Assembly: GCF_900109495.1 (NCBI RefSeq)
Contig: NZ_FOAA01000005.1
Location: forward strand, 124,001 to 188,000
Direction: 5' to 3'
Length of the DNA: 64,000 nucleotides
Origin: Ectothiorhodospira marina
Lineage (GTDB): Bacteria; Pseudomonadota; Gammaproteobacteria; Ectothiorhodospirales; Ectothiorhodospiraceae
Positions 28,651 through 38,184 of the stretch are shown here, piece after piece. Numbering within the stretch: the first letter of the stretch is position 1; each line of letters starts with the position of its first letter. The notes below the pieces were generated by a model. That model saw only the letters and a list, made by a program, of their open reading frames with translations, ran no database searches and had not been told where the DNA came from. A program made the position numbers and the translations under genes.

Positions 28651-30498
28651 TTGACAACCCAAATGAATATTCCCCGTGTCTGGGCCCCCCATGCCCATCA
28701 GGTTCATCTGGACTGCCAGGGTGAACATCGCCCCCTGACCTGCCGAAGTGATGGCTGGTGGTGGGACAGTCAGCCACTGGAACATGGCACCGACTACGCC
28801 TTCCTCCTGGACGGCGAAGGGCCTTACCCGGACCCTCGCAGCGCCTGGCAACCCCAGGGGGTGCATGGGCCTTCCCGGTGGCTGGATCATGACCGCTTCA
28901 CCTGGCACGACGCAGGCTGGCAGGCCCCGCCACTGGCCAGTGCCGTGATCCAGGAGATCCACGTGGGCACCTATACCCCCGAGGGCACCTTCGAGGCCAT
29001 CATCCCGCGCCTGGATCACCTGCGGGATCTGGGCATCACCCATGTGGAACTCATGCCCGTGGCCGCCTTCCCCGGCCGTTACGGCTGGAGCTATGACGGC
29101 GTCGCCCTGTTTGCCCCCCACGCGCCCTACGGCGGTCCCGAGGGGCTCAAGCGACTGGTGGATGCCTGCCATGGCAAGGGTCTGGCGGTGCTGCTGGACG
29201 TGGTCTACAACCATCTGGGGCCCAGCGGCAATTACCTGGGTCGGTTCGGCCCCTATTTCACCGATGCCTATCACACCCCCTGGGGCGATGCCGTCAACCT
29301 GGACCGGGCCGACAGCCCCGAGGTGCGTCGGTTCTTCGTGGACAACGCCTTGCACTGGCTGGCGCACTATCACATCGACGGCCTGCGCATCGACGCGGTG
29401 CATGCCATCATCGACACCTCCGCCACGCATTTTCTCGAAACCCTCGCTGAAGCGGTGGAGCGCCTGCAGGCACGCCTGGGTCGCCATCTCACCCTGATCG
29501 CCGAGAGCGACCTGAACGACCCGCGCATCATCCGGCCTCGGGCCGTGGGCGGGCTCGGGCTGGACGCCCAGTGGAATGAGGATTTTCACCACGCCCTGCA
29601 TGCCGCCCTCACCGGGGAACGTCAGGGCTATTACGAGGACTTCGGCGATCTGGCGCACCTGAGCCGGGCCGTCACCCGGGGGTTTTGCTATGCCGGGGAC
29701 TATTCCACCTACCGGCGTCGCCATCACGGCCGCAGCGCCGCCGATCTGCCGGGGCGCAGTTTCGTGGGTTGCCTGCAGAATCATGATCAGATCGGCAACC
29801 GGGCGGCGGGTGATCGCAGCACCCAACTGCTGTCCACCGGTCTGCTCAAGGTGGGCGCGGCCATCGTGCTCACCGCACCCTTCGTGCCCATGCTGTTTCA
29901 GGGGGAGGAATGGGGGGCGGGTACGCCGTTTCTGTACTTCACCGATCACCAGGAGCCGGACCTGGCCGAGGCCGTGCGGGAAGGGCGCCGCCGGGAGTTC
30001 GCCGCCTTCGGCTGGGACCCGGAGCAGGTGCCCGATCCCCAGGCCCTGGAAACCTTCGAGCGTTCCCGCCTGGACTGGGACGAGCGGGAGCGGGAGCCGC
30101 ATCGGGATCTGCTGCAATGGCACAGGGATATGATCCACCTGCGCCGGCATCATCCCGCATTCAGCGACGACCGCCTGGACCGGGTGACGGCCCATGGCGA
30201 TGAGCAGGCCCGCTGGTGGGTGATGTCCCGCCCCGGTATCGTGGTGGCCTGCAACCTGGCCCCCACAGGGCAACGGGTGCCGTTGATGCAGCAACCCGGC
30301 AAGATCCTGCTCGCCTCGGCACCCGGGGTGAGCCTGGAGGCTGGCGGCGTCCAGCTGCCGGCCGAGTCGGTGGTGATCCTGGAAACATCCGACAGCGAGC
30401 CCGACTGCTCCCTTCTCCCCTTCCACCCTCACCCCAACCCCTCTCCCGCCAGCGGGAGAGGGGCTTCACACACAGACAACAACCAGAACAGACCATGA
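28651..30498 (+). CDS. treZ: Malto-oligosyltrehalose trehalohydrolase
   Basis: 615 residues from a TTG at 28651 with TAAGG 7 nt upstream; the ATG at 28663 lacks such a site. TreZ, a GH13 enzyme, cuts trehalose off the TreY product. After an N-terminal carbohydrate-binding-like domain come QEIHVGTYTPEGTF, DVVYNHLGPSGNYL, GLRIDAVHAI (nucleophile Asp), LIAESDLNDPR (acid Glu) and GCLQNHDQIGNRA. The last ~25 codons run into a dispersed GGGAGAGGGG repeat ([14 protein letters not shown]), so the natural C-terminus seems to have been replaced. The stop overlaps the next start (ATGA). Confidence 0.95.
   Translation: MTTQMNIPRVWAPHAHQVHLDCQGEHRPLTCRSDGWWWDSQPLEHGTDYAFLLDGEGPYPDPRSAWQPQGVHGPSRWLDHDRFTWHDAGWQAPPLASAVIQEIHVGTYTPEGTFEAIIPRLDHLRDLGITHVELMPVAAFPGRYGWSYDGVALFAPHAPYGGPEGLKRLVDACHGKGLAVLLDVVYNHLGPSGNYLGRFGPYFTDAYHTPWGDAVNLDRADSPEVRRFFVDNALHWLAHYHIDGLRIDAVHAIIDTSATHFLETLAEAVERLQARLGRHLTLIAESDLNDPRIIRPRAVGGLGLDAQWNEDFHHALHAALTGERQGYYEDFGDLAHLSRAVTRGFCYAGDYSTYRRRHHGRSAADLPGRSFVGCLQNHDQIGNRAAGDRSTQLLSTGLLKVGAAIVLTAPFVPMLFQGEEWGAGTPFLYFTDHQEPDLAEAVREGRRREFAAFGWDPEQVPDPQALETFERSRLDWDEREREPHRDLLQWHRDMIHLRRHHPAFSDDRLDRVTAHGDEQARWWVMSRPGIVVACNLAPTGQRVPLMQQPGKILLASAPGVSLEAGGVQLPAESVVILETSDSEPDCSLLPFHPHPNPSPASGRGASHTDNNQNRP
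30426..30463. repeat. CCCTCTCCC/GGGAGAGGGG element inside the treZ 3' end
   Basis: A complete element lies in frame within treZ and supplies the residues [11 protein letters not shown]. The stop codon lies 35 bp beyond it and overlaps the GH15 start. Confidence 0.92.
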
Positions 30499-32372
30499 CC
30501 CATCAGGAAAAACCCATCACCCGCCGCGGCCATTTCCTCCCCATCGAAGATCATGGCCTCATCGGCGATGGCACCACCGCCGCCCTGGTGGGGCGGGACG
30601 GCGCCATCTCCTGGCTCTGCGTGCCCCGTTTCGACAGCGACCCCCTGTTTTGCGGGTTGCTGGACCACGACCAAGGAGGGGCCTTCACCGTCGCCCCCGA
30701 ACCCCTGCTCAGCGCCTGCCAGTCCTACCACCCCGACACCGGCGTGCTGGTCACCCGCATGAGTGGTCCCGACGGCACCGTGGAGGTGACCGATGCGCTC
30801 ACCCTGCGGGCTGGTGCCGATCTGTCGGAAGATGCCCCGGCAGGGCGCGGTGAGCTATTGCGCTACATTCGGGTGGTCAGTGGTCGGGTGCGTCTGCGCC
30901 TGCGTATTCACCCCCGGGGTGGAGCCCGCTGCGATCCCCATGGCGCGGGTTTGACCTTGCGGCCCGAGCGTCAGCCGGGCCTGGACTTGCATCTGGGCTC
31001 CAGCCTGATTCTGGAGGGGATGGATCAGTGTTTCGATCTGCGCGCCGGCGATACCCATCACCTGGTGCTCTCCTGGGGGGGGCATGCCCGCCGTATTCAC
31101 CTGCATCGTCCGGAGGAAACCCTGCAGACCACACTGGAGGTCTGGCGCCAGTGGATGACCCATTTCGATTACCAGGGGCCGCGAGAGGCGCTGGTGCGGC
31201 GTTCCGCCATCACCCTCAAACTCATGGATTACACCGCCACCGGTGCCATGATCGCCGCCCCCACCTCGTCCCTGCCCGAGGCCCTGGGGGGGCCGCGCAA
31301 TTGGGATTACCGCTATGCCTGGATCCGTGATGCCGCCTTCTCGGTCTATGCCATGGGCCGCATCGGCCTGCAGCATGAGGCCGAAGGTTTCATCGGCTGG
31401 GTGCTGGACGCCGTCGAGCGGGCCGGCTGGCCGCGGGTGCTGTATGACGTGGATGGCCATGTGCCGCCTCCGGAACGGGAGGACCCGGATCTGGGCGGCT
31501 ACCGGGGTGCCCGGCCCGTGCGTTGGGGCAACGATGCATCAGAACAGCGCCAGCATGACGTTTTCGGCGAAATTCTGGACTGCGCCTACCGCTGGGTACA
31601 ATGGGGCGGCTCTCTGGATGTCAGGCTCTGGACGCAGTTGCGACGCCTGGTGGATGCCGCTGCCCGGGAATGGCGCAACCCGGATCACGGCATCTGGGAG
31701 GTGCGCACCGCCGGTCGTCCTTTCACCTACTCCGCCGCCCTGTGCGCCGTCGCCCTGGACCGCGGCGCCCGCCTGGCCGAGACTCATCACCTGCCCGGGG
31801 ATGTGGAGCACTGGCGTGCCGAGGCCCAGGCAATCCGTGAGGCCATCCTGGAAAGCGCCTGGGATCCTGAACTGGAATCCCTCACCGAGCACCTGGGCGG
31901 CGGCGCTCTGGACGCCAGCCTGCTGGCCCTGCCTTTGCGGGGCGTGATTCCGGCGGACCATCCGAAGATGGTCGCCACGACGAAGGCCGTGATGAAGCAT
32001 CTTGGGGCCGGCAATGGACTGCTTTATCGTTACCTGCCGGAAGAGTCCCCCGACGGCCTCAGCGGTCACGAAGGGGCCTTCCTGCTTTGCAGTTTCTGGC
32101 TGGTGGACAATCTGCTGGGGCAGGGTCGCCACGATGAGGCCATGGCGTTGTTCGACTCTCTGTGTGAACGCGCGAATCCCCTGGGCCTGTTCTCGGAGCA
32201 GATCGATCCCGCCAGCGGCGCCTTCCTGGGCAACTTCCCTCAGGCCTTCAGTCATGTGGGCGTGATTTCCAGCGCCATCAACCTGGCCCGGGCCGGATTC
32301 GGTCGAACCACACCCGATGATGGAAGAGACGTTCCAGGCCCCTCTCCCCGAGGGGGAGAGGGGTTGGGGTGA
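30495..32372 (+). CDS. GH15-family glycosidase (trehalase or glucoamylase-like)
   Basis: 625 residues from the ATG at 30495, overlapping the treZ stop by 4 nt. An N-terminal beta-sandwich (LPIEDHGLIGDGTTAALVGRDGAISWLCVPRFDS) leads into an (alpha/alpha)6 barrel with GGPRNWDYRYAWIRDAAFS and, near the end, LGLFSEQIDPASGAFLGNFPQAFSHVGVI. GH15 members act on trehalose, maltodextrin or glucans; linkage to treYZ suggests trehalose breakdown or glucan trimming, and the sequence alone does not decide. The C-terminus (GPSPRGGEGLG) is encoded by a GGGAGAGGGG repeat, with its TGA inside the repeat tail. Confidence 0.9.
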   Translation: MTHQEKPITRRGHFLPIEDHGLIGDGTTAALVGRDGAISWLCVPRFDSDPLFCGLLDHDQGGAFTVAPEPLLSACQSYHPDTGVLVTRMSGPDGTVEVTDALTLRAGADLSEDAPAGRGELLRYIRVVSGRVRLRLRIHPRGGARCDPHGAGLTLRPERQPGLDLHLGSSLILEGMDQCFDLRAGDTHHLVLSWGGHARRIHLHRPEETLQTTLEVWRQWMTHFDYQGPREALVRRSAITLKLMDYTATGAMIAAPTSSLPEALGGPRNWDYRYAWIRDAAFSVYAMGRIGLQHEAEGFIGWVLDAVERAGWPRVLYDVDGHVPPPEREDPDLGGYRGARPVRWGNDASEQRQHDVFGEILDCAYRWVQWGGSLDVRLWTQLRRLVDAAAREWRNPDHGIWEVRTAGRPFTYSAALCAVALDRGARLAETHHLPGDVEHWRAEAQAIREAILESAWDPELESLTEHLGGGALDASLLALPLRGVIPADHPKMVATTKAVMKHLGAGNGLLYRYLPEESPDGLSGHEGAFLLCSFWLVDNLLGQGRHDEAMALFDSLCERANPLGLFSEQIDPASGAFLGNFPQAFSHVGVISSAINLARAGFGRTTPDDGRDVPGPSPRGGEGLG

Positions 32373-32410
32373 GGGGCAAGAGCCGGCCCTTCTCCCCGAG
32401 GGGAAGGGAG
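32339..32410. repeat. Two CCCTCTCCC-type elements at the GH15 3' end
   Basis: A full element (32339-32376) provides the last GH15 codons and stop. A variant CCCTTCTCCCCGAGGGGAAGGGAG follows at about 32387-32410. Confidence 0.9.
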
Positions 32411-32493
32411 TCTCCGTAGCGTTCACTTTAAAGGCGTATGCTATCCGCTATGCTCAATGATCGAGAGCGTTTCAGAAGGTCACTCGCACCCCC

Positions 32494-33570
32494 ATGAGAC
32501 TCTTTAACTGCGGCTCTTGCGGCCAGTTGATCTACTTTGAAAACACCCATTGCACCCGCTGTGGCCGCACCCTGGGATTCCTGCCCGATACCCTGGAGCT
32601 GGCGGCTCTGGAGCCGGAGGAGGGCAAATGGTGGCGGCCGGTGGGTGCCGTCTCCCAGAGACGCTATCGCATGTGTAACCATTACGCCCGCGATGCGGTG
32701 TGCAACTGGATGGTGCCCGTTGAAGAAGATGAGGGGTTCTGCGCCGCCTGCCGCCTGAATCAGGTGATCCCGGATCTGGGCGTGCCCGGCAACAAGACGC
32801 TGTGGTACCGCCTGGAGACGGAGAAGCGCCGCCTGATCTATAGCCTGCTGCGCCTGAAACTGCCCGTGGTCCCCCGTTCCCACGACCCCTCCGGGCTGGC
32901 CTTTGCCTTCATGGCCGATGTGGAACCCCAGTTCTTCGAAACCGAGCGCGTCATGACCGGGCATGCCCGGGGTCTGATCACCATCAACGTCGCCGAGGCC
33001 GACCCTGCCACCCGCGAGCGCCTGCGGGAAAAGATGGCCGAGCCCTATCGCACCATCCTGGGGCATTTTCGGCACGAGTCGGGCCACTACTACTGGGAAC
33101 GAATGATCCGGGACACCCCCTGGCTGGAGACCTTCCGGGCCCAGTTCGGCGATGAACGGGAGGACTATGCCCAGGCCCTGCAGCGGCATTACCGCCAGGG
33201 GCCGCCGCCGGACTGGGGGCAGCACTTCATCAGCAGCTATGCCAGCAGTCACCCCTGGGAAGACTGGGCAGAGACCTGGGCCCATTATCTGCACATCATC
33301 GACACCCTGGAAACGGCCCATGCATGGGGGCTGGAAGTGGGGCCGCGACTGGAGCAAGGGGCGCATCTGCGTGCCGCGCCGGATTTCGATCCTTATGAAC
33401 AGCGGGAATTCACCGCCCTCGTGGACCACTGGTTGCCGTTGACCTACGCCCTCAACAGCCTCAATCGCAGCATGGGACACAGCCCTGCCTACCCATTTGT
33501 CCTGTCCCCCAAGGTGGTGGAGAAGATGACATGGATCCACCGGATCGTTGGCGGGGAACGGCCAGCTTGA
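32494..33570 (+). CDS. Putative zinc-binding metallopeptidase with N-terminal zinc ribbon
   Basis: 358 residues. The N-terminus has two Cys-x2-Cys pairs (FNCGSCGQL and HCTRCGR, residues 5-25), a zinc ribbon; more cysteines occur at [12 protein letters not shown] and CAACRLNQ. The catalytic motif is [12 protein letters not shown] (HExxH, about residue 195), followed by [18 protein letters not shown] with a likely third metal ligand Glu. This is the architecture of the family annotated as putative zinc-binding metallopeptidases (DUF2248-type). The substrate is unknown. It lies between the trehalose block and trpG. Confidence 0.88.
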   Translation: MRLFNCGSCGQLIYFENTHCTRCGRTLGFLPDTLELAALEPEEGKWWRPVGAVSQRRYRMCNHYARDAVCNWMVPVEEDEGFCAACRLNQVIPDLGVPGNKTLWYRLETEKRRLIYSLLRLKLPVVPRSHDPSGLAFAFMADVEPQFFETERVMTGHARGLITINVAEADPATRERLREKMAEPYRTILGHFRHESGHYYWERMIRDTPWLETFRAQFGDEREDYAQALQRHYRQGPPPDWGQHFISSYASSHPWEDWAETWAHYLHIIDTLETAHAWGLEVGPRLEQGAHLRAAPDFDPYEQREFTALVDHWLPLTYALNSLNRSMGHSPAYPFVLSPKVVEKMTWIHRIVGGERPA

Positions 33571-33640
33571 CCTGGTGCGCGGCATCCACGATGCTCCTTG
33601 CATCACACGAACAGACCGCTGCCGGGAGCCCGCCCACATC

Positions 33641-34294
33641 ATGCTGTTGATGATCGATAACTACGATTCCTTCACCTACAACCTGGTGCAGTATCTGGGC
33701 GAGCTGGGTGCCGATGTGGATGTGCGCCGCAACGATGTCCTCACCGCAGACGAGATCGAGGCCATGGCCCCGGAGCGCATCGTCATCTCTCCCGGCCCCT
33801 GCACCCCGGATCAGGCGGGAATCTCCCTGGAGGTGATCCGCCGCTTTGCCGGGCGAATACCGCTGCTGGGCGTATGCCTGGGTCACCAGAGCATTGGCCA
33901 GGCCTTTGGCGGACACATCATCCACGCCCGGGAGATCATGCATGGCAAGACCTCCATGGTGCATCACAAGGACATCGGTGTCTTTCAGGGCCTGGAAAAC
34001 CCCCTGGAAGCCACCCGCTACCACTCCCTGGTGATCGACAAGACCCGCCTGCCCGACTGCCTGGAGGTGACCGCCTGGACAGAAACCCCGGATGGGCGGC
34101 TGGACGAGATCATGGGCGTGCGCCACCGGGAACTGGCGGTGGAGGGGGTGCAGTTTCACCCGGAATCCATTCTCACCCGCCAGGGGCACGAGCTGCTGCA
34201 GAACTTCCTGCGCACGCCCCTAGTGGTTGACCGGTCGCCCGGGGGCCGTGAAAATCCCGCCAAACACCAAGACAGGGGGCGGGCGACACCATGA
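33641..34294 (+). CDS. trpG: Anthranilate synthase component II (glutamine amidotransferase)
   Basis: 217 residues from the ATG at 33641, with GGGAGCC upstream. A class I amidotransferase with [16 protein letters not shown], oxyanion loop [12 protein letters not shown], nucleophile Cys in [17 protein letters not shown] and the His-Glu pair in [13 protein letters not shown]. It feeds ammonia to TrpE and may also serve PabB. The last ~20 residues ([19 protein letters not shown]) look unlike the family and may be an extended end. It overlaps trpD by 4 nt (ATGA). Confidence 0.97.
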   Translation: MLLMIDNYDSFTYNLVQYLGELGADVDVRRNDVLTADEIEAMAPERIVISPGPCTPDQAGISLEVIRRFAGRIPLLGVCLGHQSIGQAFGGHIIHAREIMHGKTSMVHHKDIGVFQGLENPLEATRYHSLVIDKTRLPDCLEVTAWTETPDGRLDEIMGVRHRELAVEGVQFHPESILTRQGHELLQNFLRTPLVVDRSPGGRENPAKHQDRGRATP

Positions 34295-35310
34295 ACATGC
34301 AGGAGGCCATCCGGGCCGTAACCGAACACCGGGATCTCTCCGGGCAGGAGATGATCACCGTCATGCGCCAGGTCATGACCGGCGAGGCCACCCCCGCGCA
34401 GATTGGCGGTTTCCTGGTGGGGCTGCGCATGAAGGGTGAAACCGTGGATGAAGTCGCCGCCGCGGCCTCCGTCATGCGTGAACTGGCCACCCGGGTGGAG
34501 GTGGATACGAAACACCTGGTGGATACCTGTGGCACGGGGGGGGATGCCTCCGGCACCTTCAACATCTCCACCGCCGCCGCCTTCGTGGTGGCCGCCGCCG
34601 GCGGGCGGGTGGCCAAGCATGGCAACCGTTCCGTCTCCAGCCGGTCCGGCAGCGCCGATGTGCTGGAAATTGCCGGCGTCAATCTGGATCTGGAGCCGGA
34701 ACAGGTGGCCCGCTGTATCAACCAGGTGGGCGTGGGTTTCCTGTTCGCGCCTCGTCATCATGGGGCCATGAAGCACGCCGTGGGGCCCCGTCGCGAGATG
34801 GGGGTGCGTACCCTGTTCAATGTGCTCGGCCCGCTCACCAACCCGGCCGGCGCCCCCAATCAGGTGCTGGGCGTGTTCAGTACCCATTGGCTGGAGCCCC
34901 TGGCTCAGGTGCTCAGGCTGTTGGGCAGCCGTCATGTCATGGTGGTGCATGCCGAGGATGGCCTGGATGAGATCAGCATCGGTTCCCCCACCCGGGTGGC
35001 GGAGCTGCGTGATGGCAAGGTCACCACACGCATCATTGCCCCCGAGGCGTTCGGTCTGGAGCGCACGCCCCTGGATGCGGTGCGGGTGGACAGCGCCGAG
35101 GAGAGCCTGGCGTTGATTCGAGGCGTCTTCGAAGGTCGCCCCGGGCCAGCAAGGGATATCACCCTGCTCAACGCCGGTGCGGCCATCTACGTGACCGGTT
35201 TGGCCGACACCCTGGAAGCGGGTGTCCAGCGGGCCGCCCAGGTCATCGACAATGGTGGCGCCGCCGCCAAGATGGACGAGCTGGTGGCCGTATCGGGGGC
35301 GATCCAGTGA
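34291..35310 (+). CDS. trpD: Anthranilate phosphoribosyltransferase
   Basis: 339 residues. It transfers phosphoribose from PRPP to anthranilate. The PRPP loop is [18 protein letters not shown], then [41 protein letters not shown] (anthranilate site) and [11 protein letters not shown]. It is coupled to both neighbours by ATGA overlaps. Confidence 0.98.
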   Translation: MNMQEAIRAVTEHRDLSGQEMITVMRQVMTGEATPAQIGGFLVGLRMKGETVDEVAAAASVMRELATRVEVDTKHLVDTCGTGGDASGTFNISTAAAFVVAAAGGRVAKHGNRSVSSRSGSADVLEIAGVNLDLEPEQVARCINQVGVGFLFAPRHHGAMKHAVGPRREMGVRTLFNVLGPLTNPAGAPNQVLGVFSTHWLEPLAQVLRLLGSRHVMVVHAEDGLDEISIGSPTRVAELRDGKVTTRIIAPEAFGLERTPLDAVRVDSAEESLALIRGVFEGRPGPARDITLLNAGAAIYVTGLADTLEAGVQRAAQVIDNGGAAAKMDELVAVSGAIQ

Positions 35311-36116
35311 GCGGCGCACCGGATATTCTCAAGAAAATCCTCGCCCGCAAGCGCGAGGAAGTGGCCGAGCGTTGCCAGCACACCCCCCTGGACGACCTGG
35401 TCCGCATCATGGATGTCGCCCCGGTCGTGCGCCCCTTCCTACAGGCCCTGCGCCATCGCATTCAAGCCGGCGATCCGGCCGTGATCGCCGAGGTGAAGAA
35501 GGCCAGCCCCAGCAAGGGGGTGTTGCGAGAGGATTTCAACCCGGCAGCCATCGCCCGAAGTTACGAGCAGGGCGGGGCCGCGTGTCTCTCCGTGCTCACG
35601 GATCATGATTTTTTCCAGGGGCATGAGGTCTACCTGCAGGAGGCGCGTGCCGCCTGTGGTTTGCCGGTGCTGCGCAAGGATTTCATCATCGATCCCTACC
35701 AGGTCTACGAGGCCCGGGCCATGGGGGCCGACTGTGTCCTGCTCATCGCCTCCGCCCTGGGGGATGCGAACCTCAAGGACCTTCTGCTGCTCATCCACGA
35801 ACTGGGCATGAACGCCTTGGTGGAGGTGCATGACGGGGAGGAGCTGGATCGCGCCCTCAACCTGGATGCCACCCTGATCGGCATCAACAACCGCAGCCTG
35901 CGCACCTTCGAGACCCGCTTGGAAACCACCCTGGACCTGGTGACGCGCGTACCCGAGGACCGGCTCCTGGTCACCGAGAGCGGCATCCACAGCCGCGAGG
36001 ATGTGGAGCGCATGCGAACGGCGGGCGTGCACACCTTCCTCATCGGCGAGGCCTTCATGAAGGCCCCCGACCCGGGCCAGGCACTGGCCGCCATGATGGG
36101 CTTCACCCAAGCCTGA
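35307..36116 (+). CDS. trpC: Indole-3-glycerol phosphate synthase
   Basis: 269 residues, monofunctional, not fused to TrpF. The TIM barrel shows [19 protein letters not shown] (catalytic Lys), [58 protein letters not shown] and [14 protein letters not shown]. It ends the trpGDC operon. trpF, trpB and trpA are not in the window. The 3' end is directly followed by a 36-bp tandem array whose unit resembles it. Confidence 0.98.
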   Translation: MSGAPDILKKILARKREEVAERCQHTPLDDLVRIMDVAPVVRPFLQALRHRIQAGDPAVIAEVKKASPSKGVLREDFNPAAIARSYEQGGAACLSVLTDHDFFQGHEVYLQEARAACGLPVLRKDFIIDPYQVYEARAMGADCVLLIASALGDANLKDLLLLIHELGMNALVEVHDGEELDRALNLDATLIGINNRSLRTFETRLETTLDLVTRVPEDRLLVTESGIHSREDVERMRTAGVHTFLIGEAFMKAPDPGQALAAMMGFTQA

Positions 36117-36122
36117 GATCGC

Positions 36123-36301
36123 GCCCCATGATGGGCTCTGGTCCAGAGCTGACCTCAGGCCCCATGATGGGCTCTGGTCCAGACCTGACCTCAGGCCCCA
36201 TGATGGGCTCTGGTCCAGACCTGACCTCAGGCCCCATGATGGGCTCTGGTCCAGACCTGACTTCGGGCCCCATGATGGGCTTGGTCCAGAGCTGACCTCG
36301 G
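36123..36301. repeat. Five tandem copies of a 36-bp unit
   Basis: Copies start at 36123, 36159, 36195, 36231 and 36267; the last is 2 bp short. Each begins GCCCCATGATGGGCTCTGG and ends CAGACCTGACCTCAG with few changes. There are no unique spacers. The unit resembles the 3' end of trpC (CATGATGGGCTT...CCAAGCCTGA). Confidence 0.95.
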
Positions 36302-36306
36302 GCACC

Positions 36307-36329
36307 GTGGGAGCGGGCCTGCCCGCGAA
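36307..36329. repeat. REP-type palindrome
   Basis: GTGGGAGCGGGCC-TGCCCGCGAA-type palindrome of the same family as 6860-7017, directly after the 36-bp array. Confidence 0.85.
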
Positions 36330-36465
36330 GGGCAGAACCCCATAACCCACCATCCCGCCCGGGAATCGACAACCACCATCGGCAGGCGTAATCTGACCAG
36401 TGAGGCACCCCACGCCCCACGGCGTGGAGAGAATAAACAAAAGCCCGACACCAAAGGAGGCTGCC

Positions 36466-37059
36466 ATGGCCGCACGCTATGCTCTGATTCCGTCCCATAC
36501 GCTGTCTGAACATGTCACGGTTCACCGTTTTGGTCAGGGTCTGCCCTCCCGGGTGACCATGGAGGATCCGGCCGCAGATGTCATGACCGATTTCCGCCGC
36601 GTGGAGGCGGTCACCGCGCCCCCCGAGATGCCCATGGATGCGGCCCTGCAGAAGATGATCCATGCAGGGGTGCGATTGCTGATCGTGGTGGACCGGGATG
36701 AGGGTGTGCTCGGGGTGGTCACCGCCCGGGACATCATGGGTGAGAAGCCGGTGAAGACGGTCTCGGATGAGCGCATCGCGCACAACGACCTACTGGTGCA
36801 GCATGTGATGACGCCCCGGGGGGAGCTCAGTGTGATGGACCATTTTGATGTGGTCACGGCCCGGGTGGGGGATGTGGTGGTCACCCTGCGCGACGCGGGG
36901 CGTCAGCACGCCCTGGTGGTGGAATACGACGATCAGCGCCGCGAGATTTTGCGGGGGCTGTTCTCACTGACACAGATCGGCCGCCAGTTGGGGGTGGAGA
37001 TCACCTCCGAGGGACCGGTGCAGAGCTTTGCGGAGATTGAGAAGTTGTTGAATCGCTAG
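36466..37059 (+). CDS. Two-CBS-domain protein
   Basis: 197 residues from the ATG at 36466, preceded by the strong site AAAGGAGG. Two CBS motifs are visible: residues about 45-95 (DVMTDFRRVEAVTAPPEMPMDAALQKM...LGVVTARDIMG) and 115-175 (VQHVMTPRGELSVMDHFDVVTARVGDVV...LVVEYDDQRREILRGLFSLTQIGRQLG). CBS pairs usually bind adenine nucleotides and act as sensors. No effector domain is fused, so the role is unknown. Confidence 0.85.
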   Translation: MAARYALIPSHTLSEHVTVHRFGQGLPSRVTMEDPAADVMTDFRRVEAVTAPPEMPMDAALQKMIHAGVRLLIVVDRDEGVLGVVTARDIMGEKPVKTVSDERIAHNDLLVQHVMTPRGELSVMDHFDVVTARVGDVVVTLRDAGRQHALVVEYDDQRREILRGLFSLTQIGRQLGVEITSEGPVQSFAEIEKLLNR

Positions 37060-37100
37060 AGGTTCCGGTTCAAACCTTGGCGGGGGCGGCACGCACAACG

Positions 37101-37324
37101 GGGCCGTTCACGAACGGCCCGTACAGGCTGGGCGGCGGCACGCACAAATCGCGGCGGCACACGCACAGGTTGGGCGGCGGCACGCACAAATCGCGGTGGC
37201 ACGCACAACACCGTAGGGGCGCTTCGAGAAGCGCCCGGCCGTTGCGACGGATACCACCCCACCCACCCGACAGGCCACCCACTCCGGACACCCCGCCGGG
37301 ACCGTTCACGAACGGCCCGTACAG
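37101..37324. repeat. Scattered palindromes between the CBS gene and ubiK
   Basis: GGGCCGTTCACGAACGGCCC at 37101-37120, GGGGCGCTTCGAGAAGCGCC-type at about 37213-37236, and ACCGTTCACGAACGG at about 37299-37324, each next to GTACAG or CGTAG. Short GGCGGCACGCACAA direct repeats lie between them. They are the palindromes that build the 104-bp array after trpE. Confidence 0.85.
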
Positions 37325-37347
37325 ATGCCCCTATCTTGTATCTGTTC

Positions 37348-37635
37348 TTACAAATCCCCCGCCGGATTCTCATCCCCCTGTGCCCGCGGCACCAAAAACT
37401 CCTTCTCCAGCGCCTTCACCCTTAGCTCCATGGCCGAGAGGCGCTCGCGGGTGCGCTCCAGGACGGCTGCCTGTACCTCGAACTCCTCACGGGTCACTAG
37501 ATCCATGCGATGGAAGGCGCCGGACAGGCCGGCCTTGAGGTTCTTCTCGATGTCCGCCTGAACATGCTGCACCGATTCGGGCATCATCCCGGTCAGTTTG
37601 CGGACCATCTCATCCAGGCTCTTGTTGTCGATCAT
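37348..37635 (-). CDS. ubiK: UbiK-family ubiquinone biosynthesis accessory factor (BMFP/YqiC)
   Basis: 95 residues. The pattern LDEMVRKLTGMMPESVQHVQADIEKNLKAGLSGAFHRMDLVTREEFEVQAAVLERTRERL, broken here into its parts, is the BMFP domain: an N-terminal amphipathic helix followed by a coiled coil (residues about 45-85). UbiK assists aerobic ubiquinone synthesis with the UbiJ/UbiK lipid-binding complex. It lies 290 bp from the CBS gene and is convergent with it. Confidence 0.88.
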   Translation of the reverse strand: MIDNKSLDEMVRKLTGMMPESVQHVQADIEKNLKAGLSGAFHRMDLVTREEFEVQAAVLERTRERLSAMELRVKALEKEFLVPRAQGDENPAGDL

Positions 37636-37732
37636 GCTGCACCTCCGTGCGGTGTTCGTGTGTTGTGCCTATTTTACGCCTTAAGCCGATTGAAGGGCAG
37701 GCGCCGTGTTTGCCACCTTGGCATCGTGCCCG

Positions 37733-38053
37733 CCGCTCCCCTCATCCCCAGCCCTTCTCCCCAGAGGGGAGAAGGGGGTAACTCCCCATCGCTGAGCCTC
37801 TCTCCATTGCATAGTGATCAGCAGTATGTCTTGCAAAACGGAGAAGGGGGTAACTCCCCATTGCTGAGCCCCTCTCCATTGCATAGTGATCAGCAGTATG
37901 TCTTGTAAAACGGAGAAGGGGGTAACCCCCCATCGCTGAGCCTCTCTCCATTGCATAGTGATCAGCAGTATGTCTTGCAAAACGGAGAAGGGGGTAACTC
38001 CCCATTGCTGAGCCCCTCTCCCCTCAGGGGAGAGGGGTTGGGGTGAGGGGATA
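37733..38053. repeat. Composite array: 72-bp tandem units bounded by GGGAGAGGGG-type arms
   Basis: A CCTCATCCCCAGCCCTTCTCC element leads into units starting at GGAGAAG 37768, 37840, 37912 and 37984. The first three are complete 72-bp copies carrying CATTGCATAGTGATCAGCAG followed by TATGTCTTGCAAAAC. The fourth continues into a normal CCCCTCTCC...GGGGTTGGGGTGAGGGG element ending at 38053. The insert sits between the two arms of the hairpin family. Confidence 0.92.
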
Positions 38054-38073
38054 GCGAAGCCCCACCGCAGATA

Positions 38074-38090
38074 TGCCCCATCACAGTGCA
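38074..38090 (+). promoter_or_regulatory. Candidate NtrC enhancer site
   Basis: TGCCCCATCACAGTGCA matches the NtrC consensus TGCACYA-N3-TGGTGCA at 11 of 14 defined positions and is about 95 bp upstream of the sigma-54 site at 38185, a normal enhancer distance. Confidence 0.5.
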
Positions 38091-38184
38091 AGAATCCCCG
38101 CCCAGCCACCCAAAACAGGGCGCCCCCCACAACCAAAAGCGTGAGCCAATTCACAAAACATTGAAAAACCGAAAAAAACAAACC

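Noticed and set aside
36123-36301. Possible CRISPR array after trpC
   Set aside because: The units are contiguous 36-bp copies with no unique spacers, and no cas genes are in the window.
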